This document shows, one piece after another, positions 1 to 7,402 of a stretch of DNA of 64,000 nt. Position numbers and translations under genes: made by a program. The notes under the pieces were generated by a model, which worked only from the letters and a program-made list of their open reading frames with translations, did not search any database and was not told the origin of the DNA. Each line of letters opens with the position of its first letter. Within the stretch, counting starts at the first letter, position 1. The DNA is from Alkalimonas mucilaginosa (GTDB taxonomy: Bacteria > Pseudomonadota > Gammaproteobacteria > Enterobacterales > Alteromonadaceae), in contig NZ_JAUGZK010000003.1 in the NCBI RefSeq assembly GCF_036327005.1, forward strand, positions 1 through 64,000, read 5' to 3'.

Positions 1-25
1 CAGTCATGCCAAACATGAGTAATAG

Positions 26-295
26 ATGGTGTATATTGAAAATTCAGACTTTATCTTGCTTGGTATTTTTGGAGTAGTATTGTTTTTTGCCGGACATCAC
101 GGGTTAAAAACTTATGCTCTCTTTTTCTATAAAGATCCGAAAGCAACAATGACGGCTGACTTGATTGTTACTTTGGCCAGCGGGCCGGGAGTTGTCCCTG
201 TGTTTTTGTGTTTACTCGCAATGTTAACAGGCGCAATTTTTATATTGATACCGATGATTTTTCTTTTTTTTGTCGTCCAAGATTTCATTTTTTGA
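26..295 (+). CDS. Small hypothetical membrane protein (probable integron cassette gene)
   Basis: This 89-residue protein is not recognised as a named family. It has two hydrophobic stretches, about residues 9-24 and 56-83, joined by a short polar segment with Lys and Asp, so a two-pass inner-membrane protein is likely. The ATG at 26 is the first in frame; no strong Shine-Dalgarno is visible. An attC-like site lies about 60 bp after the stop, and the DNA is clearly more AT-rich than the rest of the window. Both fit a single-gene integron cassette. Function is unknown. Confidence 0.6.
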   Translation: MVYIENSDFILLGIFGVVLFFAGHHGLKTYALFFYKDPKATMTADLIVTLASGPGVVPVFLCLLAMLTGAIFILIPMIFLFFVVQDFIF

Positions 296-353
296 AATCT
301 TAAAATGGAAGTAGCTCTGTGAAGACTGTTGTTTTAGTCAACCTTGGTGTAGC

Positions 354-413
354 TGCTAACAAGCAAAGGCAGCCGACGCTAAACAGCAAGCGCAGCAGCT
401 TTGAGCGTTAGGT
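354..413 (+). other. Integron attC-like recombination site
   Basis: The segment starts with CTAAC (356-360) and ends with GCGTTAGGT, whose GTTAGGT (407-413) fits the attC R' core GTTRRRY. The two arms form an imperfect inverted repeat: CTAACAAGCAAAGGCAGC on the left pairs with the complement of GCAGCTTTGAGCGTTAG on the right. About 60 bp is a usual attC length. The left core is only partly conserved. The site lies between two short plus-strand genes, as a cassette boundary should. The call rests on motif reading, without a covariance-model score. Confidence 0.6.
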
Positions 414-424
414 ACCTTTGAAGA

Positions 425-931
425 ATGATTCGAATTTGTTTTGCTTTACTAGTTTTATTGGTATCTGCTTGTGCTCCCAAAGATAATGGCGGCATTGTCT
501 TATCTGTTTCTGATGGTGAGTACCAGGCGTTGACTTGGAGTGATTATTACGAAGCTGGAAATGAATCGTTCACTCTCGAGCTATTGGATTTAAAGCAAGG
601 TTCCGTGTGGGCACCAGGAGCAGCGTGTGGATTAGAGAGTGCCTCTAATGATTTAGACGGGATTCAGGTATATCTTTTCCATGAAATGAAAGAATCAAGC
701 ACACTAAAGTTAATTGTTCGACACATTAAAGATGGACAGCCTAAATCAGAGAGCCTATTAAAAAATGGAATCGAGTTAGACTCGAGAATCAGCTTTGATG
801 TAACTTGGCACAGCGGTATCGTAGATATTACATTCGATGATACCACGGAAAAAATAGATACAGATTTTCGCAACTTGAAGCCTTTTTGTTCGGTAAGCTC
901 TGGAACTGCAAAGTTTGTAATCGGTAACTAA
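425..931 (+). CDS. Hypothetical lipoprotein (probable integron cassette gene)
   Basis: A 168-residue protein beginning with a short basic N-terminus, a hydrophobic core and the lipobox LVSAC (cleavage before Cys16), so it is predicted to be a lipoprotein. The mature part is polar and probably mostly beta, with two further cysteines (near residues 68 and 154) that could form a disulfide. No family is recognised. It starts 12 bp after the attC-like R' site and its TAA stop (929-931) sits inside the next attC-like arm. Both are typical of a cassette gene. Base composition is AT-rich. Substrate and role are unknown. Confidence 0.65.
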   Translation: MIRICFALLVLLVSACAPKDNGGIVLSVSDGEYQALTWSDYYEAGNESFTLELLDLKQGSVWAPGAACGLESASNDLDGIQVYLFHEMKESSTLKLIVRHIKDGQPKSESLLKNGIELDSRISFDVTWHSGIVDITFDDTTEKIDTDFRNLKPFCSVSSGTAKFVIGN

Positions 932-960
932 CAAGTTGCTTAATTCCGTTCCGGCCCAAA
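926..960 (+). other. Left half of an attC-like site, truncated by a transposable element
   Basis: AACTAACAAG overlaps the stop codon of the preceding lipoprotein gene and resembles the start of the attC at 354. It is followed by GTTGCTTAATTCCG. The expected complementary right arm is absent: from 964 the sequence becomes the terminal repeat of the REP-associated transposase element. A weak hairpin and a GCGTTGAC motif near 2350-2404, beyond the element, might be the displaced right half, but the match is poor. Confidence 0.4.
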
Positions 961-963
961 ATA

Positions 964-1248
964 GGTCATGGGGGGTCAAATCTTGACTATTGCGAATTCG
1001 CTTTGGCTTGTCTAAATTTTTACCAAGGTCATGGGGGGTCAAATCTTGACTATTGCGAATTCGCTTTGGCTTGTCTAAATTTTTACCATGACAAGACCGC
1101 TACGAATTGAATACGACAATGCTTACTACCATGTGATGAACCGTGGCAGGGGGCGGCAATGGATATTTCACGATAGCCGTTACTATCGGTCATGGGGGGT
1201 CAAATCTTGACTATTGCGAAGTCGCTTTGGCTGGTCTAAATTTTTATC
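964..1248 (+). repeat. Three tandem copies of the element's left end
   Basis: Copies begin with GGTCATGGGGGGTCAAATC at 964, 1027 and 1188. The first is about 62 bp. The second continues into a duplicated start of the transposase gene (ATG at 1087, about 34 codons) and stops at TACTATC (1187), where the third begins. The third leads into the intact gene at 1249. Copies 1 and 2 are identical over the shared part, while copy 3 differs at a few positions (for example GAAGTCG for GAATTCG). This points to serial end duplication. Confidence 0.85.
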
Positions 1249-2226
1249 ATGACAAGACCGCTGCGAATTGAATACGACAATGCTTACTACCACGTGATGA
1301 ACCGTGGCAGGGGGCGGCAATGGATATTTCACGATAGCCGTTACTATCAGGCATTTCTGGAATGCCTCGAACAGGCGTGCCGACGATTTAAAGTTGAAAT
1401 CCATGCTTATTGCCTGATGGGGAATCATTATCACCTCCTTATCAAGACACCAAAAGGCAATCTGAGTCGAGCGATGCGCCATATTAATGGCGTTTACACG
1501 CAAAAGTACAATTATCTTAAGCAAACCGACGGTGCGTTATTTCGTGGGCGCTATAAAGCAATTTTGATTGAAGCTTCCAGCTATTTACTGGAAGTCAGTC
1601 GCTATATTCATCGTAACCCGGTAGAGAGCAAAAAGCCTTTGGTGGCAGATTTGCTGGACTATCCGTGGTCCAGCTATCCGGCCTATTTGAACAAAACACC
1701 TTGTCCGGAGTGGTTGGTAAAAGACACGGTATTCGGCGACTTGGGCGCTAAACCTTCCGAGCCAGCCTATCAAAGGTTTGTGGAGCAAGGGCTGGATGAG
1801 GAGACTCGTAAGTTCTATGACAAAGGCCATTGGCCCGCTGTGCGGGGTAGTGGCGAATTTGTTGAAGCCGCGCATGCTCAAGCTTTGAGTTATGGTCTGG
1901 AAATCGAGAAGCATCCGCTGAAGGATTATCTTGCTATGGATACTATTGTCCAAATCGTAGCCGATTATTACCAGCTTACGCCACAAAGCCTGTTAAAAGC
2001 CAAGCGAGGCATCAAATCAAAAAACCTTCCCCGCTGGATAGCGATGAAATTGTGCCAAGATCTATCAGGAGAGCGATTGCCAGCGATTGCTAAGTACTTC
2101 AATGTCGATCATTACAGTACGGTTTCAAGAACGGTGCGACGATTGAACGATGAGCTTGAAGTGAATGGAGCTTTGTTTGGGGAATTTGATGAGTTAAATG
2201 GTAAAAGTCAAGATTTGACCCCTTAG
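1249..2226 (+). CDS. REP-associated tyrosine transposase (Y1/HUH, IS200-like)
   Basis: 325 residues. The N-terminal Y1 transposase domain (about 1-150) shows the HUH metal-binding motif in MGNHYHLL (near residue 60) and the probable catalytic tyrosine in SRYIHRNPV. FRGRYKA lies between them. The C-terminal third holds a DnaA-like helix-turn-helix (IAKYFNVDHYSTVSRTVRR), the usual RAYT arrangement. Such enzymes cut single-stranded REP hairpins. The last codons (KSQDLTP) and the TAG stop are made by the first right-end REP copy, so gene and repeat overlap. The frame is intact and the enzyme is probably active or only recently silent. Confidence 0.9.
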   Translation: MTRPLRIEYDNAYYHVMNRGRGRQWIFHDSRYYQAFLECLEQACRRFKVEIHAYCLMGNHYHLLIKTPKGNLSRAMRHINGVYTQKYNYLKQTDGALFRGRYKAILIEASSYLLEVSRYIHRNPVESKKPLVADLLDYPWSSYPAYLNKTPCPEWLVKDTVFGDLGAKPSEPAYQRFVEQGLDEETRKFYDKGHWPAVRGSGEFVEAAHAQALSYGLEIEKHPLKDYLAMDTIVQIVADYYQLTPQSLLKAKRGIKSKNLPRWIAMKLCQDLSGERLPAIAKYFNVDHYSTVSRTVRRLNDELEVNGALFGEFDELNGKSQDLTP

Positions 2227-2320
2227 GCTAAATGGTAAAAGTCAAGATTTGACCCCTTAGGCTATAGGCTAAATGGTAAAAGTCAAGATTTGACCCCTTA
2301 GGCTAGATTTGACCTTAGGC
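2195..2320 (+). repeat. Tandem copies of the element's right end (3 full, 1 partial)
   Basis: The 34-bp unit starting TAAATGGTAAAAGTCAAG and ending CCCCTTAGGC occurs at 2195-2228, 2229-2262 and 2270-2303. A shortened unit follows at about 2304-2320. The core GTCAAGATTTGACCCC is the reverse complement of the left-end core. The first copy supplies the transposase stop codon. Confidence 0.85.
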
Positions 2321-2433
2321 TTCTTACGTCAAGTGCCCTAGCAAGACCAATCACAGCGATAGCTTTTTCGTAGCTTCGCTGTCAATTTAAAGCTGTGCGT
2401 TGACAGGTTTTATGCAGTTTAAGGAATTCCGAT

Positions 2434-2670
2434 ATGGCATTCAGTGAATCAGAAAAAGCAGCGTTGCTCCAAGTGAAGGGGGTAGGGCCTACGGTGGTAA
2501 AACGCTTTGAGGAAATCGGTATACATTCATTTGCTGAGTTAGCGCGCTATGAGCCCAAAGACATTGCGGAAAGAGTGGCGTCTATGCTCAGAACTACCTG
2601 CTGGAAGAATAGTCCTCAGGCCTTGTCGGCAGTACAGTCGGCAATAGACAGGGCAAGGCAAGGCTTGTAA
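2434..2670 (+). CDS. Small helix-hairpin-helix protein
   Basis: 78 residues. Residues about 10-35 (LLQVKGVGPTVVKRFEEIGI) are a clear helix-hairpin-helix with the GVG turn, followed by HSFAELARYEPKDIAERV, as in DUF4332/Cdd1-like proteins that bind DNA non-specifically. AAGGA lies 9 bp before the ATG. The gene sits just past the transposase element and before a housekeeping-type gene, so it may be a third cassette gene, but no clear attC follows it. Its biological role is unknown. Confidence 0.7.
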   Translation: MAFSESEKAALLQVKGVGPTVVKRFEEIGIHSFAELARYEPKDIAERVASMLRTTCWKNSPQALSAVQSAIDRARQGL

Positions 2671-2739
2671 AGGCAGGGTACCGCTTGGTTTATGGTAACC
2701 AGATAACACTTAGGCTATACTGCGTCCCCAAAATTCAGG

Positions 2740-4950
2740 ATGAGGAACAGAGCAGTGGAGTTGTTCGGGGTTATCAAGTTAGTACTCATAATTATTATTT
2801 TGGTCGCATCTTTTTCCAGCTACCTGGTGTATCAGGGGCGCCGCAGGGACTCAGTTAGAACCTTATCCGCCATCCGTAATGAGCTCTCGCCTGAACGACG
2901 GCTGACGCCGCAGGAAAGAGAGACTCTTTCCCCGCTGTTGATAGACCCCCACAAGCACGAAAAGGCACTGCACCTTGAGGATGATGGTGTCTATGTGTTG
3001 GAAGGGGAGTACGCCCGACACGGATTGGATACTAATGGAGCGACCACCTGGCACGATACCATTGCCGGTGTGGAAGTCATTTTGCCTTTTGATGCGGAGC
3101 TTTTTCTGGAGCTGCAGAACCGGGCCGAAGTCGTCTTTGCCGGGCAATATGCGATTGTGTTGCGACTCAACAATGCATTTGAGCTGCAGGCCGGCCTGGA
3201 GCGGGATAAACAGCGGCAAAAAGAGAACGCAGCCTGGGAAGGTGGCGTGCGGGGCACCTTGCACAACAGTACCGCTGATGAAAATCTGCCAACAAAAGAG
3301 TCGTCGTCAACTCAGGAGTCGGCATCGGACCGTGTCACCATACTGAGCCAACGGGATGAAACCCCCGCTGAAATTGAATCCCGGGAAGGCCGTGGTATCG
3401 GCATTTTGTCTGCTCTTTGCTGGACTCTGGGCTTTATCGCTCTGGCTATCGCTACTATCTATGATCTGCAATCATCACGCTATATCTGGATGGCTGTGGC
3501 GGCACTTTTCATTGGCCTGGGGCTGTGGCAGTTCTGGCGGCGCTGGCGTCTTCCTCCACCACAAAAAGTCAACCAAGTCGTGGGCCCTTTTCACCTTCAT
3601 GCTCTTGTGACCGAAGCACAGCCTGATAAAGTGACTGTCCAACCTATGTTGGGGGATAAACTGGCCTTTACCATGCCCGAACCCTGGCAGTTCGCTCTGG
3701 AAATGCCGCAAGGAACCCGCATTGAAGCAGAGTTGCGGGTAGCGGATTGCAGCGCAGTTCGCTTTGGTAAGCAGCTGTCAATCGATGAGGAAGTACGTCG
3801 TTTTCCTTTAGTGTGGTGGGGGCGTCATTTTACCCTGGCGCTGGTGGGAGCGGTGGCTTTGATGTTTGCCTTGTACGCTTCCCCAGGCGTGCGGGCGGAC
3901 TTAACGCTGGCAATGCATTGGCTCACCAATACCACCCCAGTGCTGTATACGGACCCCGACGCGCTGGCGGCAGAGCTGCCAACAAAAGGCGCGCTTATCA
4001 CCCTTCAGGGGGAGGGCCGTTGTCAGGTTCAGCCACCTGAGTGGGACCGCAGCAGCATTAGCTGCCAACACCTGCGTTGGGGCGGTGCTATGCCTGTAGC
4101 ACAAAACACTGTTCTGGAGACGGCTGTCACAACGCTTAGCAAAGGTGATTTCATAAAGACCCGCCGCGACATACGTTTGGAAATGATGATGACGTTGCAA
4201 AGCGGGGGCGCGGGGCGAGGCACAAACCAGCCCCGGGTGGTGACCAATATTGAAGACATCGTAGCTATGGTCAATGCTGTTTGCCACCAGGTAAATGGTG
4301 AGGACAACCTGCAGGCATTTGGTAACTCCAGGCTACGGGATATTCCGTACCAGTGCCAGCAGTTACGTGATGGCCTGCTCGAAAGTATGCATCTGCCGGT
4401 GGATACGGAACCTGCCGACTGGGAAGCTATGCTAGGTATATTGGCTGAACCTTATGCTGATGGGGATGCCTGGGAGGCGGTGATTCTGGCTAATCAGGTG
4501 AATCGACTGCACCAACGTGGGAGAGGTTTGGCCAGCACGATAATAGCACACCGGGCAGAAATTCTGGCCAGCGAGATCATGGCCAGTCAGCAGGGTGGCA
4601 TCCTGCTGGAAATAACCGATAGCAGCCCAACCGCTGAAACTCCTGGCCGGTCCAGAAGAAATCAGCCCGAACTCTGGTATGAGCTGCTTGCGCTGCTGGA
4701 ACCTGCGAAGGTCGAGTCCTTTCAGATCACTGGCCTTGTGCTGGAGCAGGCAGTGGACTACAGCGATGCTCCGGTGCTGGTGATCGATAGAGCGCGTCAG
4801 TTGGACCACCCCTGGCCAGCGACACTTCGAGCGCTGTGGCTGTTATTGGCTATGATGTTGCTGCTGATTCACGGCCCTTTATGTCTGCGTAACTACCTGG
4901 CAAAACGGGCGCGCACCCAAGCGATACAACAGCGTTATCAGCGCACCTGA
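2740..4950 (+). CDS. IgaA-family inner-membrane protein
   Basis: 736 residues, close to the ~710 of enterobacterial IgaA (YrfF). Order: N-terminal membrane helix (about 10-30), cytoplasmic part with RRLTPQER and YARHGLDTNGATTWHDTIAGVEV-like segments matching IgaA, a helix pair (about 220-262), a second cytoplasmic part, a helix (about 360-380), a large periplasmic domain with paired cysteines, and a C-terminal helix (about 705-725). In enterics IgaA restrains the Rcs envelope-stress phosphorelay through RcsD. No rcs gene lies in the window, so the partner here is unknown. A GTG at 2755, better spaced from AGGA, could be the true start. The family call comes from recalled similarity along the whole length. 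Confidence 0.8.
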   Translation: MRNRAVELFGVIKLVLIIIILVASFSSYLVYQGRRRDSVRTLSAIRNELSPERRLTPQERETLSPLLIDPHKHEKALHLEDDGVYVLEGEYARHGLDTNGATTWHDTIAGVEVILPFDAELFLELQNRAEVVFAGQYAIVLRLNNAFELQAGLERDKQRQKENAAWEGGVRGTLHNSTADENLPTKESSSTQESASDRVTILSQRDETPAEIESREGRGIGILSALCWTLGFIALAIATIYDLQSSRYIWMAVAALFIGLGLWQFWRRWRLPPPQKVNQVVGPFHLHALVTEAQPDKVTVQPMLGDKLAFTMPEPWQFALEMPQGTRIEAELRVADCSAVRFGKQLSIDEEVRRFPLVWWGRHFTLALVGAVALMFALYASPGVRADLTLAMHWLTNTTPVLYTDPDALAAELPTKGALITLQGEGRCQVQPPEWDRSSISCQHLRWGGAMPVAQNTVLETAVTTLSKGDFIKTRRDIRLEMMMTLQSGGAGRGTNQPRVVTNIEDIVAMVNAVCHQVNGEDNLQAFGNSRLRDIPYQCQQLRDGLLESMHLPVDTEPADWEAMLGILAEPYADGDAWEAVILANQVNRLHQRGRGLASTIIAHRAEILASEIMASQQGGILLEITDSSPTAETPGRSRRNQPELWYELLALLEPAKVESFQITGLVLEQAVDYSDAPVLVIDRARQLDHPWPATLRALWLLLAMMLLLIHGPLCLRNYLAKRARTQAIQQRYQRT

Positions 4951-4963
4951 TTGGCCTGTTTGC

Positions 4964-4990
4964 AGCCCCGGCTGGTGATGCCGGGGCTTC
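4964..4990 (+). terminator. Rho-independent-like hairpin after the igaA-like gene
   Basis: AGCCCCGGC (4964-4972), 7-nt loop, GCCGGGGCT (4980-4988), followed by TTCTC. The stem is strong and GC-rich but the T tract is short. It starts 13 bp after the stop codon at 4950. Confidence 0.65.
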
Positions 4991-5136
4991 TCAACGTTAC
5001 TTTGTTTACTTCCTGAAAAATTTAGGTATGGGTACGAATGGTGGGTACAGCATGAATGGCTGTGCGAAATAGCACCTTCTGACAGAATTTTATCCGGGTA
5101 GTTGTTATACTTAGTATTTTCGAATTGGCTTTGCTT

Positions 5137-5928
5137 ATGCTGCGCTTATCTTTTGTTCTCTGGTATTTTCTTGCTGGCAGCCTTGTTGCCTCGCAGCCGA
5201 TACAGTTGATGCTGCCGTCTTCCAGCCATGCTGGTTCGGTGCAAAACCTTTACATAGAAAGTCTGTTACGTGAGTCCTTTGCCAGTTTGGGGCTGATGAT
5301 TGAGATTAGTTATAGCCAGCAAGAAATGAACAGCTCCCGCATTCGTCAATCGTTACAAACCGGGCGGTACATCAACCTGGCCTGGCTGGGGGCACGCCAT
5401 CAGTCCGATCCTGAGCTTATCGCTATACCTATTGCCCTGTACAACAATGTGCATGGCCATCGTATTTTGCTGATCCAGCAGCAGCGGCAGGACGAGTTTA
5501 GCCAGATCACCAGCCTTGACCAACTGGCAGCTTTTGTTGGTTTGCAGCACCACAGCTGGTCTGACTACGAAATCATGATCAAGAATGGTTTAACCGTGGA
5601 GGGGGAGCTCAGTTACCCGGCGATGTACAAAGCGCTGGCAGAGGGGCTGGCTGATTACTTTCCTCGCTCTGCCATGACCATAGTGGCAGAGCACAGTCGT
5701 CATGCTGCTGAACATGTAGTGATTGAGCAAAGTCTGGTGCTGCGCTATCCAAATGAGTTTTATTTTTATACCCACAAAGCCGATATCGAACTGGCCAAAC
5801 AGCTGGAGATTGGCTTACGTCACTTGCAGCAAAGTGGTCGTTTTCAGCAGTTATTTGAACAATTTTATGGCGACAGGCTGGATGCACTGGCGCTGGAGCA
5901 GCGTCGGGTGCTGGAGTTGCACCCCTAA
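5137..5928 (+). CDS. Periplasmic solute-binding-like protein (SBP family 3 type)
   Basis: 263 residues from the ATG at 5137; a TTG at 5125 is also in frame but has no better ribosome site. Residues 1-18 form a signal peptide ending VAS. The rest has the size and layout of a family-3 extracellular solute-binding domain, including an alpha/beta N-lobe and a C-terminal segment (LEIGLRHLQQSGRFQQLFEQFYGD) typical of these proteins. No permease or ATPase genes are nearby, so it may act as a sensor or be an orphan. The ligand cannot be read from the sequence. It ends 4 bp into the convergent mogA gene. Confidence 0.7.
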   Translation: MLRLSFVLWYFLAGSLVASQPIQLMLPSSSHAGSVQNLYIESLLRESFASLGLMIEISYSQQEMNSSRIRQSLQTGRYINLAWLGARHQSDPELIAIPIALYNNVHGHRILLIQQQRQDEFSQITSLDQLAAFVGLQHHSWSDYEIMIKNGLTVEGELSYPAMYKALAEGLADYFPRSAMTIVAEHSRHAAEHVVIEQSLVLRYPNEFYFYTHKADIELAKQLEIGLRHLQQSGRFQQLFEQFYGDRLDALALEQRRVLELHP

Positions 5929-6455
5929 CTTTTTGGCCGAAATGGCTTGATCACATCTTCGTTGCACTCCAGGTAAGGCCCTTCCATTAAATCAATGCAG
6001 TAAGGCACGGCCGGAAACACCGCATCCAGGCACTGACGAATGGCTTTGGGCTTGCCGGGCAGGTTGATAATGAGGCAGCTGCCAAGCAGACCGGCCGTCT
6101 GGCGCGATAAAATGGCGGTGGGTACGTATTTCAGTGATTCTTGCCGCATCAACTCGCCAAAACCAGGCATTATCCGATCACATACCGCTTCGGTAGCCTC
6201 TGGCGTGACATCGCGTTTGGCCGGGCCGGTGCCACCTGTGGTAACGATTAGGCAGCAACCTTCACTTACCAAATCTTTCAGGGTTTGCTCAATCTGCGGC
6301 TGTTCATCCGGGACCAGCCTGTACTCGGCCTGCCAGTCGCTGACAAGGTAGTCTCTTAAGGTGTCACGAATCGCCTGGCCGGAAATATCTTCATAAACCC
6401 CGGCACTGGCCCGGTCACTCACAGTAACAATACCAATCTTTGCTTGCTGTCCCAT
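5925..6455 (-). CDS. mogA: Molybdopterin adenylyltransferase MogA
   Basis: 176 residues from an ATG with GGAG 5 bp before it. The protein adenylates molybdopterin with ATP, the step before MoeA inserts molybdate. It shows the family motifs SDRASAG (about 13-19) and TTGGTGP followed by KRDVTPEAT (about 72-88). MPGFGE, LPGKPKAIRQCL and the C-terminal EGPYLE are also present. The match is closer to MogA than to MoaB. It follows ubiU and ubiV on the same strand, about 50 bp after ubiV, and would supply cofactor for the NarG encoded further along. Confidence 0.92.
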   Translation of the reverse strand: MGQQAKIGIVTVSDRASAGVYEDISGQAIRDTLRDYLVSDWQAEYRLVPDEQPQIEQTLKDLVSEGCCLIVTTGGTGPAKRDVTPEATEAVCDRIMPGFGELMRQESLKYVPTAILSRQTAGLLGSCLIINLPGKPKAIRQCLDAVFPAVPYCIDLMEGPYLECNEDVIKPFRPKS

Positions 6456-6471
6456 CAAATCTCCAAACTAA

Positions 6472-6505
6472 TCATTCAACACTCAACACTCAACACTCAA
6501 CACTC
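6472..6505. repeat. Heptamer tandem repeat (CACTCAA)n
   Basis: About four to five near-perfect copies of the 7-bp unit CACTCAA (first copy CATTCAA) fill the gap between the 3' end of ubiV and the start of mogA. They run up to the ubiV stop codon. No other copy of this repeat was seen in the window. Confidence 0.8.
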
Positions 6506-7376
6506 ACCCCGCCACCATCCCAGCCAACTGCAACCAGTAGCCATTGCAATCACGGCCAGGCAACGGCTGCGGCGCCTCACCATGCAAATTGGCTTTAAAT
6601 TTAGCCAGCCAGTCAAAGGTTCCTTCATGCTGTGGGCTTAACCGCACAATGTCAACCAGACCCTGCATCTGTGGTAACTGGTTGATCAGGTTGTAACGCT
6701 CACCGGACTGGGTTTGAATGCCATTGAGTACAAACACCTGCTTGCCATCCTGGCTGGTGACGGTACGTCCCTCGGGGTACTTGATGCAGCAGAGCTCGCA
6801 CTGATCCTTGCTACGATTTTCCGAGCGGGCGGTAAAACAGCGACCCGACCAGGCCAGTGGCAAATGACCAAAAGCCAGTAGCTCGGTCTGAAAACAATCA
6901 CGGATATCCTGAATGCAGCTTTGGCCAAGCAAGTCGCGTAGCCACTGTTCGGATAACTCCACTGGCAGCACCCACCGCTGCAGCCCCATGCCAACCAAAC
7001 GGCGCAGCGCATGCTGGTTGTAGCAGGAAATGGCTGGGCCACAGACAAAGGTGATGCCTTGCTCCTGCAGCATCTGAATGGCGCCGACATCGTTGGCCTC
7101 CACCAGAAAATCACCGTTTTCGCAGTAACGGCGCAGTTCTCGCAGCTCCGACGGGGCTTCCAGCAGCGTCATGGTGGACAGGCAAACCTGCTTGCCTGCT
7201 TCACGCAGCATATGGGCCAGTTGCAGGTAATCATCCAGTTTCAGTTCACGCCGCTTGCTGCAGACGGTTTCCCCCAGATAGACGATATCAATCGCGGAGT
7301 CCGCCGCCTGACGGTAAAACTGCTGCACTTGCGCTTTGGGCCAAAAATATTGGATGGGGCCAAGGGAAAACTTCAT
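6504..7376 (-). CDS. ubiV: O2-independent ubiquinone hydroxylation protein UbiV
   Basis: 290 residues, peptidase U32 family. With UbiU it forms the complex that hydroxylates the ubiquinone ring without oxygen. Cysteines at 39, 180, 193 and 197 match the four 4Fe-4S ligands known for E. coli UbiV. The ATG at 7376 is preferred over the upstream TTG because GGAG lies 7 bp before it. It follows ubiU by 26 bp in one operon, whose promoter region carries an FNR-type box. Confidence 0.93.
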   Translation of the reverse strand: MKFSLGPIQYFWPKAQVQQFYRQAADSAIDIVYLGETVCSKRRELKLDDYLQLAHMLREAGKQVCLSTMTLLEAPSELRELRRYCENGDFLVEANDVGAIQMLQEQGITFVCGPAISCYNQHALRRLVGMGLQRWVLPVELSEQWLRDLLGQSCIQDIRDCFQTELLAFGHLPLAWSGRCFTARSENRSKDQCELCCIKYPEGRTVTSQDGKQVFVLNGIQTQSGERYNLINQLPQMQGLVDIVRLSPQHEGTFDWLAKFKANLHGEAPQPLPGRDCNGYWLQLAGMVAG

Positions 7377-7402
7377 CAATAGACTCCTTATTTCCTAAGC
7401 TT

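Larger units (their letters stand above)
964..2320 (+). mobile_element. REP-associated (RAYT-type) HUH transposase element with multiplied ends
   Basis: The element holds one intact transposase gene (1249-2226). On the left are three tandem copies of its left end; on the right are three full copies and one partial copy of its right end. Left copies carry GGGGTCAAATCTTGAC; right copies carry the exact reverse complement GTCAAGATTTGACCCC, so the ends are inverted REP-like units as in RAYT loci. No target-site duplication was seen, as expected for HUH transposases. It begins inside an attC-like site. Confidence 0.75.

Noticed and set aside
2350..2404. Hairpin with GCGTTGAC considered as the right half of the broken attC
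   Set aside because: R' core GTTGACA does not fit GTTRRRY and complementarity to the left half is weak. Mentioned only as a possibility.
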